Below, one piece after another: positions 42,449 to 52,300 of a DNA stretch of 64,000 nt. This stretch comes from Oscillospiraceae bacterium (lineage in GTDB: Bacteria; Bacillota; Clostridia; Oscillospirales; Oscillospiraceae). The stretch's first letter is position 1. Each line of letters begins with the position of its first letter. The position numbers and the translations under genes are program-made. Under the pieces are notes generated by a model, which was given only the letters and a program-made list of their open reading frames with translations, did not search any database and was not told where the DNA came from. Location: positions 24,148 through 88,147 of the forward strand of contig JAFQIL010000037.1 in assembly GCA_017397565.1 (NCBI GenBank), given 5' to 3'.

Positions 42449-44815
42449 ATGAAACGGTTTTTGGTTGGGTTTTTGGCGGCTTGTTTTTTTTTAGGCTGCC
42501 TTGCCGGTTGCGGAAAAGAACAGTCACAGTCAGGCAATACCACACTGGGGCAGACAGATACTCCCCCTGCTTCTACAGCACCGGTGCAAACGACCCAACC
42601 GGAGGGGGCAGAACTGTTGATCAGCGAGGTTATGCCGGATAATAAGTATGTTACCCTGGGACATGCACAGGACTGGGTGGAGCTGTATAACCGGGAAGAG
42701 ACCGTGGTAGAGCTGGACGGTTATTACCTCACAGATGACCCGGAAAACCCCTATGCTTTGCCTCTGACCGGTCTTCAGATCGAACCGGACGGTTATTTGG
42801 TGATCACATTGGGAGAGGATGCTCCTTTCCGCCTGTCCGGTGAAGGTGAGACCCTTTGGCTGATGTTCGGCAAGACTCTGATTTCCACGCTGACCTATGA
42901 AGCGCCTCAGGACGGAGAATCTTTTGATAAGGATGGTGCTTGTCAGTATCCCACACCGGGCTATGCCAACAGCCCAGAGGGCTACGAGGAATACTTGCAG
43001 AACCTGAAGCTGCCGGCGCTGATTATCAGCGAGATCATGTCTTCCAATTCTCTGCATTATCCGGTTGGTGGGGAATGCTATGACATGATAGAGATCAAAA
43101 ATAACAGCCAAAGCCCCATTGACCTGTCCGGCTATACCTTGACAGACAAGAGAAGCGAGCCTCAGCGCTATCAGTTTCCGGCGGTGGTACTGCAGCCCGG
43201 TGAATTTTATGTGGTGTACTGCTCCGGAGAGCCAAAGCTGGGTGCAAATCATACTTCCTTTAAGCTTAGCGCCGATGGAGAGACGGTGTATTTGGCAGCC
43301 AATGGTAATATCACCGACGCATTGAGCTTCCCGGCAGATTTGGGGAAAAACAGCAGCTACGGTCGTGTAGGCTCTGTGCCTATGTATTTGCTTGCACCAT
43401 CTTTCGGCGAGGAGAATACAGAGGGATTCCGTGGTGCAATGCTGCCGCCGGAAGCAAGCAGCGCCTCCGGTTATTATGATCAGACTGTCACCGTGGAACT
43501 GACGGGGCAGGGAGATATCTATTTTACTTTAGATGGCAGTCGGCCTACCGTCCATTCTCAAAAATATACCGGGCCCATTACCGTTACCGGTGTCACAACC
43601 TTGCGGACCTTCTGTACCGACGGTGTCCGAACCAGTGCCATTAAAAACTACACATATTTGGTGGGTGTTAGCCATAGCCTGCCGGTGGTGAATGTGGCAA
43701 TTCCTCAGGCAAGCCTGACGGGAGATACCGGTGTGCTAAACCATATCAACCAGGACTATGAGCACGAAGCCGTTCTCACGCTCATTGAAAACGGTGAAGA
43801 GAAATTCTCCGTACCCTTTGGCTTCCGGCTCCACGGAAATGACAGCCGCAAGGGCGCTAAGCAGAATTTCCAACTGCGGTTCCGTTCGGAATACGGTGCA
43901 GGAAAGCTACACTATAAGCTTTTTGATAATTTGGATATTACCCAGTTTAATTCCCTGTTGCTCAAAGGCGGCAGTGAGGACTGGCCTACTGCGGTGATCC
44001 GGGACGAGCTGGCAACGGCCATTGTCACCGGCACCACCAATTTGTATACCCAGGCCATCAAGCCGGTGGCGCTGTACTTGGGCGGTCAGTATTGGGGCGT
44101 GTATTTCCTTCGTGAGCGCTTCAGCGACGATTATGTGGCGGATCATTTTAATGTTTCTCCCGAATCGGTAGATATTCTGTATTCTTCCGGCGGCAGTGTG
44201 CAAACCGGCAGCAAAACAGATTTCCAAAACCTGAAGGCCTTTGTAAGCAGCCACGATATGTCTTTGGACGAAAACTTCCAATACCTGACGGACCGGATCG
44301 ACCTTACCAGTCTCATCGATTGGTATGCCTGCCGCAGCTATATGGGCGACCGGGATACCGCCAATTGCCGCCGCTTCCGTTCCTCGGAATATGACAGCAA
44401 ATGGCGCTGGATGTACTTTGATCTGGACTGGTCCTTCTGGCATACTACGGATAATCCCATCAGCAGCATTATGGCAAGCTCCGGCGGAGACCATATTCTC
44501 ATTCATGGTGTCTTGGCCAATGCCCAGGGACGGGAGCTGTTCTTAAAGCGGTATGCTGAGCTTATGGGAACGATCCTGAATGAAGAATATATCATCGGCG
44601 TCATCGATGGCCTTGTGGCGCAGATCGAAGAGGAAATGGTTCAGGATCGGGCGCGTTGGGGCAGAGAGTATACTACCTGGCTGTCTAAGGTAGAAGTTCT
44701 GAGAAATTATGTCCGTGGCGGCGCGAGAACCGCCAATGTCCTGCGGGATATGCAAAACTACTTTGGCTTGACTGATGATCAGATGCAATATTACTTTGGA
44801 AATGTAATGAATTAA
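42449..44815 (+). CDS. Lipoprotein with two lamin-tail domains and a CotH kinase-like domain
   Basis: 788 residues. It is a type II lipoprotein, with lipobox LAGC and Cys21 after a hydrophobic segment. A Thr/Gln-rich linker is followed by two lamin-tail domains (about 55-170 and 190-300; ISEVMPDNKYV and ISEIMSSNSLHY), a chitobiase/FN3-like module with IYFTLDGSRPT, and a CotH-like kinase region (410-700) with DWPTAVIRDELA and WMYFDLDWSFW. It should sit on the outer face of the membrane and may phosphorylate extracellular proteins (family knowledge of CotH). It starts at 42449 after AGAGGTG. Confidence 0.85.
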   Translation: MKRFLVGFLAACFFLGCLAGCGKEQSQSGNTTLGQTDTPPASTAPVQTTQPEGAELLISEVMPDNKYVTLGHAQDWVELYNREETVVELDGYYLTDDPENPYALPLTGLQIEPDGYLVITLGEDAPFRLSGEGETLWLMFGKTLISTLTYEAPQDGESFDKDGACQYPTPGYANSPEGYEEYLQNLKLPALIISEIMSSNSLHYPVGGECYDMIEIKNNSQSPIDLSGYTLTDKRSEPQRYQFPAVVLQPGEFYVVYCSGEPKLGANHTSFKLSADGETVYLAANGNITDALSFPADLGKNSSYGRVGSVPMYLLAPSFGEENTEGFRGAMLPPEASSASGYYDQTVTVELTGQGDIYFTLDGSRPTVHSQKYTGPITVTGVTTLRTFCTDGVRTSAIKNYTYLVGVSHSLPVVNVAIPQASLTGDTGVLNHINQDYEHEAVLTLIENGEEKFSVPFGFRLHGNDSRKGAKQNFQLRFRSEYGAGKLHYKLFDNLDITQFNSLLLKGGSEDWPTAVIRDELATAIVTGTTNLYTQAIKPVALYLGGQYWGVYFLRERFSDDYVADHFNVSPESVDILYSSGGSVQTGSKTDFQNLKAFVSSHDMSLDENFQYLTDRIDLTSLIDWYACRSYMGDRDTANCRRFRSSEYDSKWRWMYFDLDWSFWHTTDNPISSIMASSGGDHILIHGVLANAQGRELFLKRYAELMGTILNEEYIIGVIDGLVAQIEEEMVQDRARWGREYTTWLSKVEVLRNYVRGGARTANVLRDMQNYFGLTDDQMQYYFGNVMN

Positions 44816-44822
44816 AAAAGTG

Positions 44823-44856
44823 AAGCGAGGCTGTTGCTTTTGCAACAGCCTCGCTT
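44823..44856 (+). terminator. Terminator after the CotH-type gene
   Basis: AAGCGAGGCTGTTGC with GCAACAGCCTCGCTT. Confidence 0.7.
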
Positions 44857-44871
44857 GTCTTGTGTCAACAG

Positions 44872-45120
44872 CCCAACAAATTGCCATTTCCCGGGCAGCC
44901 CAGCAAAGGCTTCCCCTTGAGGGGAAGCTGGCATTTGCGAGGAACGAGCAAATGACTGATGAGGTGTAGGCTACGAAGTAGCCGTTACAAGACCTGTTTT
45001 CTGCTTCGCAGACCACCTCATCCGGCAAAAATCAAAGATTTTTGCCACCTTCCCCTCAAGGGGAAGGCTTAGCGGCTGCGCCGCAGAGTTTTACACAACT
45101 GCCCGATAAACGGGAATTGG
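44872..45120. repeat. MITE-like dispersed repeat, family B, copy 2 (inverted)
   Basis: About 249 bp. The start CCCAACAAATTGCCATTTC and end GCCCGATAAACGGGAATTGG form imperfect terminal inverted repeats and match the two ends of copy 1 in opposite order. The inside holds AAGGCTTCCCCTTGAGGGG, TGATGAGGTGTAGGCT and GCTTCGCAGACCACCTCATC. Related debris continues to 45240. No gene was seen in 44816-45256. Confidence 0.75.
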
Positions 45121-45256
45121 CAGATCAAGTAACGAATCGGGCGAAATGAGATGGGTAACAAATATCACCCGACAGCCAGTCCCGAAATTGCCAGCGGGTG
45201 CAACCCGTCCGACAAACGGAAATTTGACTTTACCAACAGCGATGCTTATTGGTTGC

Positions 45257-46180
45257 TTAGATAATCTCCAGATTTACTGCCGGGAAAATGGCGGCAGTAT
45301 CCCGGGGCAGGGGAGGCAATGTGCCTTCGGTTAGGCAGGCCGCCGTGCCGAAGGTAACGGCAGTTTGCAGACATTCTTCCGGAGCTTTGCCATCCAAAGC
45401 CGCGGCAATAAATCCGGCAATGGCACTGTCGCCGGCACCGATGGTGGAAACAGCCTTTACCGCAGGGGGGGTTGCCAAATAGGTATTTCCCCCGTGAATC
45501 AGCATAGCACCCTGATCACCCAAAGAGATCATCACATTGGTTATCCCATGCTCTGCAAAAATGGCTGCCTTCTCCAAAGCCTGATCCACAGATTCGACCC
45601 AGCAGTCAAAGTAGGCAGAGATCTCCTCCTGGTTCGGCTTGATCAGCCAGGGCTTCAGAGCGTAGATATCTTCCAAAGTCAGGGATTTGGAATCCAGCAC
45701 CAGCTTCGCACCCTTTTCGGATAAACCCCGGAGAAAATCCAGTACACAGTTATGACAAATCCCGGCAGGCACGCTTCCGGTAAAGGTTACAATGGTGTTT
45801 TCGTCGATAGAAAGCTTCTGTGCGATCTCAGTAAGAATGCTTCCGTCTACAGAAAATCCCCGGAAGCTGATTCGGGTCTCCGGGCCTTCCGTGCAGTGTA
45901 TAGTCAGATTCTCCCGAATCCGACCTTCCCGTTCCAAATACAGACAATCCAAACCGGTAGCGGCCAGTTCCCGGGTAAAATCACCGCAGTTTTCTTTTCC
46001 CAGCACCACCACGGCGGTGTTGTTTACACCGTGACTATGGAGGGCACGGCTGACATTCACGCCTTTGCCGCCGGCCTGCCGGGAGGTAACATCCGCCAGA
46101 TTCTCACAGCCAAGGGTCAATAGCTTGGCAGTGGCGTGTACATCGTAGGCAGGATTTAAGGTAAGGGTATAAATCTTCAT
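45257..46180 (-). CDS. PfkB family hexose-phosphate kinase (1-phosphofructokinase-like)
   Basis: 307 residues. PfkB signatures: ADVTSRQAGGKGVNVSRAL (29-47) and IGAGDSAIAGFI with catalytic Asp251. LIKPNQEEI fits FruK/LacC-type sugar-phosphate kinases rather than ribokinases. It starts after AGAGGAAC, 12 bases after the SorE-like gene. It probably phosphorylates fructose-1-phosphate, tagatose-6-phosphate or a related sugar phosphate. Confidence 0.85.
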   Translation of the reverse strand: MKIYTLTLNPAYDVHATAKLLTLGCENLADVTSRQAGGKGVNVSRALHSHGVNNTAVVVLGKENCGDFTRELAATGLDCLYLEREGRIRENLTIHCTEGPETRISFRGFSVDGSILTEIAQKLSIDENTIVTFTGSVPAGICHNCVLDFLRGLSEKGAKLVLDSKSLTLEDIYALKPWLIKPNQEEISAYFDCWVESVDQALEKAAIFAEHGITNVMISLGDQGAMLIHGGNTYLATPPAVKAVSTIGAGDSAIAGFIAAALDGKAPEECLQTAVTFGTAACLTEGTLPPLPRDTAAIFPAVNLEII

Positions 46181-46192
46181 AGTCCGTTCCTC

Positions 46193-47446
46193 TTACAGCT
46201 TAGGTGCGTTCTCCAGCAGATACTTCTCAGCCTCTGCGCACCAAACGCCGCCGTTTTTCTCCACGATCTCAGCCAGCTTGGCGTACAAGGGATTGGTCTT
46301 ACCCAGCTCCGGCAGATCAGCAATGGCGATCAAGGGAAGATCCAGCTCGTTGTAGCATACCTTCTTGGCACCGTTGGGCTTTTCCATGGCAAACAGGGTG
46401 TCAATGCAGGCGTTCAGACCCAAAATGTGAGAGACCATAGCACCGGCATTGATTTTGCTGCCTTCGATCAGATGGATGATATCTTCCATATCCACAGGAA
46501 TGCTGCCGGCTGTGCCAACCACATGAATGCCGTCGTAATGTACCCGATACAGGTTCAGGCTGCCGGGCAGATCATGGACAGGAGGACCTGCAAAGAAGTT
46601 TACACAGCCGTCTTCCCGGCAGATCTTTTCTGCCAGGGTAAACAGACCGGCAACAGGCACCATGACAAACACATCGTCAAAACCGCCCTGAGAGAGCTCC
46701 AACAGATAACCGGCCACATCCTCAAGCGCAGAGGTGTTGACATAGTGCAGATCAACACCAAGCTGCTTAGCCCGGGCAGGGGGGCAGCGGTCAGCGGCAA
46801 AATCCAAACGTTCCTGATTCAGATCGGTAACTACTACCTGAGAAACTCCGGCATAGCCGGTAGCCAGCTCCACGCAGCCGATGCCCATAGGACCTGCGCC
46901 GCCCAGAATAGCCAGCTTGCCGCCTTTTTTGGCACCGTCAGTGCGAACATAGTTCGTGTAGTCGGTATGATAGAATCCCTTGTAGCCACGGATGCAGCAG
47001 CCCAATGCTTCTACCAAAGAGCCTTCAAAGTAGCTTTCGCCTTCGTAGGGCAGCAGACAGCCCCGCTCCAAAACGATCTTGGGAACCACGGCATACTGGG
47101 TGTTGCCGCCAATGTAGGGGTAGGAATAGCCGGGGTCATAGCCGGTAGGCAGCTTCAGCGCTGGCTGAACTACGATCTTCTGACCTACCTTCCAGCTGTC
47201 CTTCAGAGCCCCTCCTACCTGAACGATCTCACCGCACATCTCATGACCGATGATGACAGGGTTCTTGTCAATGTCGTTGGGGACACGCTTGTGGGCAGAG
47301 CCTTGCTTGATTGCTTTGTAGGTGGAGGCGCAGACAGAGTCACTGACGACTCTGATCAGTACCTCTTCCTCAGTAATTTCAGGAAGCTGAAACTCCTCCA
47401 GCCGGATGTCGTTGACGCCATACAGACGAATTGCTTTTGTTTTCAT
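46193..47446 (-). CDS. Zinc-type sugar-phosphate dehydrogenase, L-sorbose-1-phosphate reductase-like
   Basis: 417 residues of the medium-chain dehydrogenase fold. The N-terminus KAIRLYGVNDIRLEEFQLPE, zinc site DSVCASTYK and GHEMCGEIV, and NAD-binding LAILGGAGPMGIGCVELA resemble SorE-type enzymes. The zinc site has Cys and Glu in the usual places. It starts 6 bases after GGAGG and shares an operon with the PfkB kinase. It is divergent from the DeoR regulator. Confidence 0.8.
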   Translation of the reverse strand: MKTKAIRLYGVNDIRLEEFQLPEITEEEVLIRVVSDSVCASTYKAIKQGSAHKRVPNDIDKNPVIIGHEMCGEIVQVGGALKDSWKVGQKIVVQPALKLPTGYDPGYSYPYIGGNTQYAVVPKIVLERGCLLPYEGESYFEGSLVEALGCCIRGYKGFYHTDYTNYVRTDGAKKGGKLAILGGAGPMGIGCVELATGYAGVSQVVVTDLNQERLDFAADRCPPARAKQLGVDLHYVNTSALEDVAGYLLELSQGGFDDVFVMVPVAGLFTLAEKICREDGCVNFFAGPPVHDLPGSLNLYRVHYDGIHVVGTAGSIPVDMEDIIHLIEGSKINAGAMVSHILGLNACIDTLFAMEKPNGAKKVCYNELDLPLIAIADLPELGKTNPLYAKLAEIVEKNGGVWCAEAEKYLLENAPKL

Positions 47447-47485
47447 GAAAAAACCTCCGTTTCTATTGACTGTATCGTTATTTTG

Positions 47486-47513
47486 ATTATACTATAAAAA
47501 TTGAAAAAATCAA
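47486..47513 (-). promoter_or_regulatory. Promoter of the sugar-phosphate operon
   Basis: TTGATT (complement 47508-47513), a 16-base spacer and TATAAT (complement 47486-47491). Confidence 0.65.
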
Positions 47514-47531
47514 TTTGTGCCGCAAATTGTT

Positions 47532-47573
47532 ATAAATAATCATTTTTGGCTGTGAAATAATCATAAATAATCA
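47532..47573. promoter_or_regulatory. Direct repeats, candidate DeoR operator
   Basis: ATAAATAATCA occurs at 47532-47542 and 47563-47573, 31 bp apart (about three helical turns), between the divergent genes. DeoR-family proteins often bind direct repeats. Confidence 0.5.
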
Positions 47574-47589
47574 AGAAGGGGAGAGAATT

Positions 47590-48327
47590 GTGCTGATCAA
47601 CGAACGCCATAATCAAATTATCTTCGAGCTGCAAAAGAATCCCGGTATTACTGTGCGGGAGCTGGCGAAAATGCTGAACTTTTCCGAACCGACCATCCGC
47701 CGGGATTTTACGGAATTGCATAAGCGGGGCATTTTGACAAAATGCTACGGCGGCGCGGTGTTAAATGCCGGGGCAGCAGACCGGGAGATCCCCTTTATCC
47801 TCCGGGAAAATGAGATGAGCCGCACCAAGGCGGAAATGGGATTGCTGGCAACGCAACACATTTCCGACGGTATGGTGATCATGCTGGACGGCTCTACCAG
47901 CGCCTACCACCTTGTGCCCTACCTTTCCCGGTATAAAGATATCATTGTGATCACCAGCGGTGCCAAAACCGCCGTTGCCCTGGCAGAACTGCAGATCCCG
48001 GTGTTTTCCACCGGCGGAAAAATGCGAACCAACTCCTTTTCCTATATCGGCAAGGAGGCAGAGGATGCAGTACGAAAATATAATGCTGATGTGATGTTTT
48101 TCTCCTGCCACGGACTTTCGGAAAACGGTATGATGAGCGATCCTTCGGTGGAGGAATGTCACCTTCGCCGGGTAATGTTCCAAAAATGCCGGAAAAAATA
48201 CCTGCTATGCGACAGCAGCAAATTCAACAAGGTCTACTTTTATGATATGGGAGATGTTTCGGAGTTGGACGGTGTGATCTCGGAGTGTCCCTTACCGGAG
48301 AGTGTGGCTGCAAAACTTCGCGGATAG
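47590..48327 (+). CDS. DeoR/GlpR family transcriptional regulator
   Basis: 245 residues. The N-terminal winged helix is RHNQIIFELQKNPGITVREL and SEPTIRRDFTELHKRGILTK. The C-terminal sugar-phosphate sensor has VIMLDGSTSAYHLVPYL, VITSGAKTAVAL and LLCDSSKF. It starts at GTG after AAGGGGAG. It should repress the neighbouring sugar-phosphate operon until a phosphorylated sugar binds (family knowledge and context). Confidence 0.9.
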   Translation: MLINERHNQIIFELQKNPGITVRELAKMLNFSEPTIRRDFTELHKRGILTKCYGGAVLNAGAADREIPFILRENEMSRTKAEMGLLATQHISDGMVIMLDGSTSAYHLVPYLSRYKDIIVITSGAKTAVALAELQIPVFSTGGKMRTNSFSYIGKEAEDAVRKYNADVMFFSCHGLSENGMMSDPSVEECHLRRVMFQKCRKKYLLCDSSKFNKVYFYDMGDVSELDGVISECPLPESVAAKLRG

Positions 48328-48362
48328 GACGGTCGGTGAAGACGAAGTGATCCAAGCTGAAG

Positions 48363-48403
48363 AACACCGCAATTGGCGAGATTGTCGCCAATTGCGGTGT
48401 TTT
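48363..48403. terminator. Terminator between convergent genes
   Basis: AACACCGCAATTGGCGA with TCGCCAATTGCGGTGTTTT. Confidence 0.75.
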
Positions 48404-48452
48404 ATAATGATCAGCAGGAGAGCATATGTTCCGGTAAGTGTGTTCCTACTCC

Positions 48453-49331
48453 TTACATAAGGGAACGGCTTTGTAATTGAACTACCGCCTGGTGGGCAGC
48501 ATTCTGAAGATCGGACACATTGACTCCTTTGATTAGACCGTATTCCTTTCCTTCGTAGGTATAGCGGGGAACATAGCTATTCCCCCGACAATCCAGACCG
48601 GTGAGGATCTCAAACCAAACACAGGCGTTTAGATACTGTCCGCCTCCAATGTCTCCATCGTGGGTGCCGTCTCCGCCGTGAGGATCGTCGCCCTTTGCTT
48701 TTCCAAGGCGAGCACACAAATTGTGCGAAATGCCGTTGTGTTCACAAAAGGCGCGGTATATCTCCCAAGCATCTCCGGTGTTGATGCAGTCCACCTGGTT
48801 TTCCCGGCATATACCGATACCCATTTGACGGACATTCTCTGTATGTGCGATTTGCTGCGCCAGATCCTGCATTACGAAACCGTCTTGCTTGGTGTGACCG
48901 ATCTCGTATGTCCAGGTCTGTTGAAAATAGTGCTTGGCGTTAGGGAAACGCTTCTTCAGATAGCCGTACAATTGGGCTCGGTGCTCTCTGGTAAGGTCCA
49001 AGACCTGGTCGGCGGTGTGCTTACGCATCATATTGCCACCCAGCTGCAGGCTGATAACGTCCCAATTGTGCTGCGCCAAACACCATTCCAAGCCCACAGA
49101 GTCGGTTTTTGTTTTACGCGGACCGAAGGTTTCAAAGTATTGATAATTGCTTTGTCCGGATTTCCACCAGGTATAGTGCTTCTCCAAAGAGCAACCATCG
49201 CCGTACACATTGCAGACACGCATTTGAATGCCTGCTGCTTTTGCCAATTCATACAGCTCTTCCACATAGTAGTAGCAATAACTGTTTCCAATCATCAGGA
49301 CATTCAGAACATCATTTTTGGCAGTTTCCAT
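48453..49331 (-). CDS. DUF4886-like SGNH-type protein
   Basis: 292 residues. The N-terminus VLNVLMIGNSYCYYYVEELY has the GNSY form of the SGNH/GDSL nucleophile block. IGGGQYLNACVWFEILTG is the C-terminal part, preceded by GDGTHDGDIGGG with a conserved His. This matches DUF4886, a hydrolase-like family of unknown substrate. There is no signal peptide. The start at 49331 follows AAGGAG, 17 bases after the HD-GYP gene, so it is cotranscribed with it. Confidence 0.7.
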   Translation of the reverse strand: METAKNDVLNVLMIGNSYCYYYVEELYELAKAAGIQMRVCNVYGDGCSLEKHYTWWKSGQSNYQYFETFGPRKTKTDSVGLEWCLAQHNWDVISLQLGGNMMRKHTADQVLDLTREHRAQLYGYLKKRFPNAKHYFQQTWTYEIGHTKQDGFVMQDLAQQIAHTENVRQMGIGICRENQVDCINTGDAWEIYRAFCEHNGISHNLCARLGKAKGDDPHGGDGTHDGDIGGGQYLNACVWFEILTGLDCRGNSYVPRYTYEGKEYGLIKGVNVSDLQNAAHQAVVQLQSRSLM

Positions 49332-49348
49332 GCGTTTCTCCTTTGTTT

Positions 49349-52300
49349 TTATTGTTTTTTCCCGTTGGCTTGATCCAAAGAACGGTGCTTGATGAGGAAT
49401 ACTGCCAAAACCTCTGCCATGAACTGCAGCATGGAGATCTGCTCCTGGGTCCAAAGATAGTTGGCAGTGCATTCGTCAAAGCCTACATAGCCCCGGAATA
49501 CACCCCGGTCCATAATGGCACAGTGCAACATACTTTTAATCCCCTGAGGCTCCACGATATCCCGGAAACGGGGCTCCAGCTCGTTGATATCCGCGCAGTA
49601 CAGAACGCCGTTGTCCTTGTAGACATCCGGCCAACCGGCCAGATCTGTCAGATAGCTTAAGTTCTGCAGATTGTCCTTTTCCGGTTCGATGCCTTCGTTG
49701 CACCATTCGAAGGTGTTGCTGCAGGTGGTGTTGTCATCGTTATTCTCAAAAATGTATACACGGCTGACATTAAACTGGGTGCCGATATAAGCCAGCAGCT
49801 CGTTGATGGTAGTATCCACGTCCCGGGATTCGTAAAGCCGGTGGAAGACGAAGCGCATCAGGGTTTCACCCAGCAGGGAGGGCTGTTCATCGGAATCGAT
49901 GCGGGTATGGAGGGTTTCTTCGCTAAGGGCTTGATAGGCATCCTGAGTGCTGTAGATGTGGTACTGACACTTGCCCGCCCGCTTGGCGGCGTAGAGCGCT
50001 TCATCAGCATGGTGGAACAGCTCTGCGTAGTCTGTGCCATGTTTGGGCACCAGTGCCACACCCACAGATACGGAAACCTGCAGCTTAGGCATTAGCTTGT
50101 GAAGCATTTCCCGGAAGGTGTCCACCAGCAGTTGGCAGCGTTCCTCCACCAGCTCCCGGTTGGGGATGTTTTTCAACAGGATCATAAACTCGTCACCGCC
50201 GATACGGCCGATCACATCATAACTGCGGAAGAAATTCTGCAAGGTGGAGCCGATCTGGGTCAGTACCGCATCTCCGTACAGATGGCCCAGGGTATCGTTA
50301 ATGGACTTGAAATTGTCAAGATCCATAATGAGCAGAGCAGCGCCGGCTTCCGGATCACGGCTTTCCAGATATTCGGTTACCTGCTGCTGGGAAGAGGCTT
50401 TGTTCAGCAGCTTCGTCAAACTGTCCCGTTCTGCCTGCTTGCGCATGGCCAGGGCATCCCGCTTCAGCTCGTCGATGTCGTAAAGAATGGCGTTCATTTG
50501 CTGAATCTTGCCGGTGGCATCGCGGATAGCCTTTGCCCGGAGGCGGCACCAAATATACCGGCCTTCGTTGTTAGCGATCCGAAGATCCACCACACCGGAT
50601 TGATCACTGGTCATTAAATGGCGTATTTTACTTTGTAGCTGTGGAATGTCATCGGGGTGTACATGAGAAGCGCCGCCGGGCGTAAGCTCCGCAATGGACA
50701 TAGGATAGCCGAACATTTGCTTCCAGCGGTCGGAATAATTCAGCTTTTGGGTTTCCGGTTCCCATTCAATGATCACGCCTTCAGAAAGTCCCACAAGAGA
50801 ATTGTGGAGGGAAGATCTGCTTTCCAGCCAGCGTTCCTTTTGCTTAAGATTCGAAATGTCTGTCAAAATCAGAGTGTGGATGTCCTGACCGAGAGAATTT
50901 ACGTTAGACTGCCCCTTGCACAGCACCCATACAGGATCCAAGCCATTGCGCAGCAGCCGGATGCTGCATTCCCAGGTGTTGAGACTGCGACTGCTTTCTG
51001 TCAAAGTGGAAATGAGCACCTCTCTGTCCTCCGGATGGATCATGGCGATAAAGGAGTTTTTAAACTGCGCCTCGATCTGTTGAGCAGAATACCCACAGAG
51101 CGGGAAGATCGACCCGATACCCTTGAGGATCGTCATCTCTTCATTCGGCTGGCAGCACAGCGCGCCACCGGAAAGTCCGTAGAAAAGGGAAAGATCGGGA
51201 ACATTGTCAAGATAGGCGGGGTGTTCGCCGGAAACATCGTTTTGCAGGTTGTGGAAGATAGCAATGACGATTTTTTGATCCGGATTGTCTGTTTTTACCC
51301 GCAGCAAGGTGATTTCATAAGGAAAAGTTTTTTGATACAGATGACTGTAGATATGGCAGCGGAAGCTATGCTTGCGCTGATTTTGTGTAAACAGCAGCTG
51401 TCGCAGCTGACTGCGCATAGCATCCATGCTTTCCGCATCATCAGGATGAACGCCGTCAGCCATTAACCGGAGGGACATCTCTTCAAAGCTGGCATTCTGA
51501 AAGAAAGAAACAAAGTCCGGATTCGGATTGTAGATGACATGGTAATTATGGTGGCTGACGTCCAATTCGATGACAGTGTCATTGAGATGATGCAGAACAG
51601 TCTGATATTTCAGATGGGAAAGCTCCAAAGCCGTCAAAGAATGTTCTTTCAGCTCCGGACCGGGCAAAGGCAGGTGGATCTGATCAGACTTGGGGGAATA
51701 GCCGTCAGAATATTGGCTGGACAGCTCCGCGAAGATCCCCCGTACCCGCTTAAAGCACTCCAACAGCTTGGGAGAGAACAGTCCGCATTCGCCGTTAAGG
51801 ATCATATTGACCGCTTCTTTGTGGGTAAAGGGGGGCTTGTAGATCCGGGCGCTGGTCAGTGCATCATAGGCATCTGCCAAACCGACTACCTGAGCGCAAA
51901 TGGGGATGTCGTCACCCTTGAGTCCCTGAGGATAGCCGCGACCGTCCCACCGCTCATGGTGAGAAAGACAGATATTATATATGTAACGCAAATACATAGG
52001 ATCGCCAATGTCACCGATCTGCTCTGTCAGCTGGGCACCCACAGTGGTATGGGTCTTCATCAGTTCAAACTCCTCTTCGGTAAGCTTACCGGGCTTGTTG
52101 AGGATGCTGTCGGGAATGGAGATCTTGCCGATGTCGTGAAGGGAAGCTGCGGAGGAGATTCGGTCAATAACATATTCATCCAGCTGATATTCCGGGCAGC
52201 ACCGGGCAACTTCCTGAAGTAAAACCTGTGTAAACCGACGCAGACGAAGCACGTGATTGCCGGATTCTGTACTGCGGTATTCAATGATGGACGAGAGGGT

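Noticed and set aside
42190-42543. 117-codon minus-strand frame between the aminotransferase and CotH genes
   Set aside because: It covers two promoters and the CotH start, and its translation shows no family feature.
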